From assembly GCF_009905375.1 (NCBI RefSeq), contig NW_027418095.1, positions 62,001 to 126,000 on the forward strand: a DNA stretch of 64,000 nt, read 5' to 3'. Shown in pieces: positions 60,090 to 64,000 of the stretch. Position numbers and translations under genes: made by a program. The notes beneath the pieces were generated by a model. That model had not been told where the DNA came from. It made no database searches and worked only from the letters and a program-made list of their open reading frames with translations. The stretch comes from Apium graveolens. Its lineage: Eukaryota > Streptophyta > Magnoliopsida > Apiales > Apiaceae. The first letter of the stretch is position 1; the number at the start of each line of letters is the position of its first letter.

Positions 60090-63000
60090 TTAAGAAGTTG
60101 GGTCACTGATCACACCCAAGAAGTCATCTTTTATGGTACCAATACAGAACTGAATAGCAAGTAAACATTAGACGGGTAAATCCATGTCAGCAAGCAGATT
60201 ATAAAATAAAATACTCTTGTAATAGCAAAAATTGATCATCTTTTTGGAACATAATGCCATATGATTGTATCAGGTTAAATTTCAAAAAACCACTATTAAA
60301 TTATAGCTCCTAAGAGGTGAAGACCATGTATAAAACTGAAATATAATGTGCCTGAAAAACAGTTTTAAACCGTAGTGCAGCCCAAAAGAAAGCTAAAAAG
60401 CCTGCCATTTTGAACTTGAGATGCTCCGCCCAGGCCCAAAATAGAGGGTCTAGTAAAATTATTTTGGTTAAATTTGATGAATATTATTTGGTGATTACAT
60501 AAGTGGGTCATTCTTTACTATCCAAAAGAACAATTAGTTACAGAGAAATTACCAAAAATATAATTTTCTTTACAATTATACTATTTCCTGATAATAATTG
60601 CAAAATACGATATGCAACCAAAAGTAATCAGAGAAGTTTTTTTTTATGTTTCTATATCTGCCTCAGTTCGCATCAAGGTAATTACTTGTGCTTTTTCTAT
60701 ATGAATATGTTCAGTCATTTAAATACTATACACTGTAATTAATTGATTTTTGGACAACTCTACGCTGTCTTGTAGCTTAATTAATCTTTACATTTTTTTT
60801 GTCTAATTAAAGATTTTTCGATGCTGTTTAGGTCTCGGAAGACTGAGACTTAATATTGGGAGTTTTGTAATGGTAATTGGTTACGATAAATGGAATGAGA
60901 CTAAATGTAGTGAATATTGTATCATTAGATGAAATGAGGCCTAATTTAGTGAATATTGTGTCAGTAATATATATCATATATGTGAGGTCGTTTTATCATA
61001 TTATTTTTATACTGTGGCCCAACTAGATGGGTTGATGACTCTAGTATTTTTTAGCACCTTGCCCACTTGGCGTATTTTGTTACGTGCCTAAACATACAAA
61101 ATATCGACAATTACAATCATTTGTATTATGTTTTTATTCTTTCGTATGTTTTGACGTCAGTGTTCTACTCATGTTTATAGTTCCATACATAGTACAAATA
61201 ACATCAATAAAAAACAACTTTCATTTATAATAATTAGTACTTCATGGATATATTTCTTACATAATACCAATAACTACTTTGACTTCCATTGTAAAATTGG
61301 TTCTACCTCCTATGATTTTGATGAACCTTAATTGATGAAATGTCCTATCAGATACCAAGTCCTTGGAGGACTGTTCAATTTAAAAAAAATCTTTAGTTTG
61401 GAGGTATGCAAAGTCAGTAACATGACTCTGCACTCTGCTCTGCTAGTAGGCTTTAATGTTCCTTTGTGAAAAACATTCCGTCACGGGTGAAGTTATTATA
61501 CAAGAAAACCAGGTTACGGTATTTTTCGGTCTTTCCTAATTAACTTATTTCACTGTCTTTACTTTTGTTTAATCTTTACTTTCATTAAATCTCTTACTTA
61601 TGAAGTCCAATGAAAGCCTTTTTTCCTCCATCTGTTTCTTGCTCAAAGGCGTCAACTTGTAACCAGAATTGAATAATTTCAACTGGCACAACACTCTCAC
61701 TCGATAGGTTCAAATAAATGGAGTAGCTCACATAGGCTTTCATGGGGTCAAGTCTTTTGCCTACCAATTTAATGTTCTGGCAAAGCGATCCTGTCCGGAA
61801 CTACTAGAAGCAAGGGAGACTTGGGATAGCAAACCTTTGGTCCCATAAATAGCAGATATACTACGTCTAAATAGCAAGCACCAATTTCATAGCAAATACT
61901 AGTGATGCACTGGTTAGCAACATTTTACCATGTCATGAGAGACCACATTAGTCTATAAGTATAATAAAGTGAACTCATATTTCTTTAGGTGTGAAACCAC
62001 ACCAGGTCCATCTTTTTAGGACACGGAGAGTAATAATATAAAACAAGGTTCAGATGACCACTTACAATTTCTGTAGCATCAACCCTGGTTCCAATAATCT
62101 TCAGCCGGACTTCACTTTCTTTTTGGATCTTAACCTGAAATTGAGTTCAATTGTCAAGCATAAATAAAGAATTGAAACTTGATAAAAAGAAGAGAAAGAT
62201 AACGGAATGGTGGCACATACCGATCCATCTGAAGTTGTATAGTTAGGCATATCACCAGATTGGAACTCCATATCATCCGGGATCAACTAATGAAATATGA
62301 ATACATTACAATCATCTCGGATGAATTTAAATTGGTATGCTCATGGATTCATAAAAGAATTAGAGAAAAACCTATGTCTCGTAATTAGATTTTAATATTG
62401 TTCAGTCAAATAATTATGGATGCATAAACCAAAAGCAAATTGAAATAAAGTCTCTACTAGCCTAATGTCTTGAAAGATTAGAGTAGATCATCCTATTACA
62501 TTGGTGACTTCTTAAGCTGCTTTGCCTATCAAAACCTTATACAGGATGTATTCTTCCCAATAACTACAGAAGTCAGAAGTGACATGACACAGATCTTATA
62601 GTAAACAATCAACTATTGGAAGTTTAAGCATATTCTGTCTATAAGACTCATATTCACATGTCTGGCTAGTTACCTTACAATTAAACAAAACCAGTAATTG
62701 GAAACCAATATAAAGTAGTTTTGTGATGCTTAAATGTAATGGTATTTACAGGCATTCGCTGGTCTCTCCTATAACATAATACACGGAATACAGAAAGATA
62801 GCCTCCTTGCATTTTGCTGAATGAATATTCTTTCACAGGCCATTACTTTTTTTGCTAAGAACTAAACTAAAGTCATGTATCCTTTATGTGTGTAATATTA
62901 CTTGTAATGAGTATTACATTAGTGACAAAAGATCATTTAAGAAAACACCATGATATGTTATTGTGGTGTACCAAAAACGATCTTACAACAAAAAGTACTA

Positions 63001-63446
63001 ACACCGAGATCAAATTGAATGTATAAATTAGACTGACGTGATTAGAGACAAATATCTGCACAGGTCCAGCTTCGGCGAAGAATCCCATCTGCAGCAACAA
63101 CATTCAAATCATTAAAGATATCCCGACATTAAACTACATATTGCAAATGAGGCGAAGGAACTTACCTTATTAACCATAGTGACAACAGCTTCCAAGATTT
63201 CACCTTTAAAAGGCCTAAAAACAACACATTGGTATTTAACCGGAAAGGTAACAAACCCCGTCCCGTCTCGTATTAATCCATTCCCCACATTTTCGACACT
63301 TGTAATTGCCACTATAAACCCATGTCGCCCGCTGTGAAGTGCGAACCCGCCAAAAGGCAAGCATTAAATTTATGATCGAATTTGATAACAGGGGATTAAT
63401 TCAAAATAGTAATTACAAGAATTAGAGACCCAGAAACAAAAGAAAC

Positions 63447-63477
<31 letters not shown>

Positions 63478-63676
63478 AACAGGGTAATAACAAAATGACA
63501 GCATATAATAAAAAATAGTTTGGAATTAGGGTTGAAGAATAAAGAAAAGGGGGTTTACACCTGCAAGTGCCCTCGACATCTTTCATTAATTTGGAGACGA
63601 GTTTAGGACGAAGATCTCGACCAAAATGGCGGGGATGTAGTTGCATATTTCTCTCCAGCACAATGTGAAAAAACAT
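60090..63676 (-). CDS. NRPB7: DNA-directed RNA polymerase II subunit 7 (six exons, 175 aa)
   Basis: NRPB7 forms with NRPB4 the stalk of RNA polymerase II and contacts nascent RNA. Coding exons on the minus strand: 63676-63561, 63331-63166, 63088-63038, 62286-62221, 62134-62066, 60149-60090; all introns are GT-AG. The protein starts MFFHIVLERNMQLHPRHFGR, contains LVSKLMKDVEGTCSGRHGF, FPVKYQCVVFRPFKGEILEA, MGFFAEAGPVQIFVSNH and VRLKIIGTRVDATEI, and ends IKDDFLGVISDPTS. The length (175) fits plant NRPB7. The N-terminal tip domain covers about 1-80 and the S1/OB domain about 80-165. No defects seen. The Pol IV/V paralogues NRPD7/NRPE7 are less similar; assignment to Pol II rests on the close match of these motifs to NRPB7 as I know it. 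Confidence 0.95.
60150..62065 (-). other. Long last intron of NRPB7 (1916 nt)
   Basis: Donor ATT|GTAAGTGG at 62066/62065, acceptor TATTCAG at 60150. The other introns are 229, 77, 751 and 86 nt. No transposon ends or ORF were recognised inside; the 79-codon frame at 60503 is on the opposite strand and has no support. Confidence 0.85.
63447..63471 (+). repeat. TA microsatellite in NRPB7 intron 1
   Basis: Uninterrupted TA run of about 25 bases. Confidence 0.95.
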
Positions 63677-64000
63677 CCTTGTGTTCTGTTTTTCTCACAG
63701 CGTCTACTCGACCAAGCTCTGCGTTTTCTTTCTATTGATATTCTATAATTCTTTATAAGTTTTTGTTTTTCGAATATACTTCTGATATATTTATTAGAAA
63801 TTTTTAATTGTTACATCTTATAATTGGCTTTTCTTGATGATACACATAAAAGTTTTCACTTCCAAATCGTACCATCATGTTATTGACTGTTTCCGAGAAA
63901 TATCATTTCTGTCAACAAACATTGGTTAAACGTTAAGTGATTAAGAAATGACCATATAGATAATCAAAATTGAAAAATAATTACAATCATATGACATTAA
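63677..64000 (-). promoter_or_regulatory. 5' UTR and promoter region of NRPB7
   Basis: Upstream side of a housekeeping gene. No clear TATA box within 100 bases of the start codon; a pyrimidine-poor, AT-rich stretch follows. Boundaries are not defined by sequence alone. Confidence 0.4.

Noticed and set aside
60503..60742. 79-codon frame on + strand
   Set aside because: Inside the last NRPB7 intron, AT-rich, no homology recognised.

Overview
The window looks like a flowering-plant (eudicot) nuclear chromosome. It is AT-rich and dominated by nested LTR retrotransposons. Only two loci look like intact host genes: an intronless DUF2828 gene (38503-40491, +) and a six-exon gene for RNA polymerase II subunit 7, NRPB7 (60090-63676, -). 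The family is not proven by the sequence; an Apiales-type asterid is only a guess.

Left part (1-36717) is one deep nest. Ty1/copia element F (SIRE-like, +) sits in an older copy of its own LTR (remnant F2, 35685-36717). Ty3/gypsy element D (Tekay/Del-like, +; 3' LTR 29288-32817) sits inside F. Three further insertions sit inside D: element A (1-5068, minus strand, running off the left edge, inserted in D's 5' LTR), solo LTR B (8810-12417, minus) and complete element C (13348-26860, +, a different long-LTR family). Target-site duplications or matching flanks support most of these joins. The gag-pol regions of C and D are badly decayed but recognisable.

Middle (36718-41375): an RNase H-like pseudogene with three in-frame stops, then the DUF2828 gene.

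Right part: solo LTR G (C family, minus, perfect TSD GTATG at 41371-41375 and 58814-58818) was split by copia element E (42122-55897, +, perfect TSD TACCA). E has an intact pol, a gag and a large third ORF interrupted mainly by stops rather than frameshifts, two post-pol ORFs each behind a TATA-like box, and a rearranged 5' end. A Mutator-like MITE with a strong hairpin (58828-59544) lies between G and NRPB7.

The most interesting material is in the long-LTR gypsy elements. First, all copies with the relevant region carry an aligned splice donor just after the LTR TATA box and, in all but one, an aligned branch point, pyrimidine tract and AG about 2.3 kb later, so the roughly 3.5-kb LTR seems to hide a leader intron. 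Second, elements A, C and D carry an extra ORF between the primer-binding site and gag, apparently related between the two families. In C this ORF stays open while gag-pol has collapsed.
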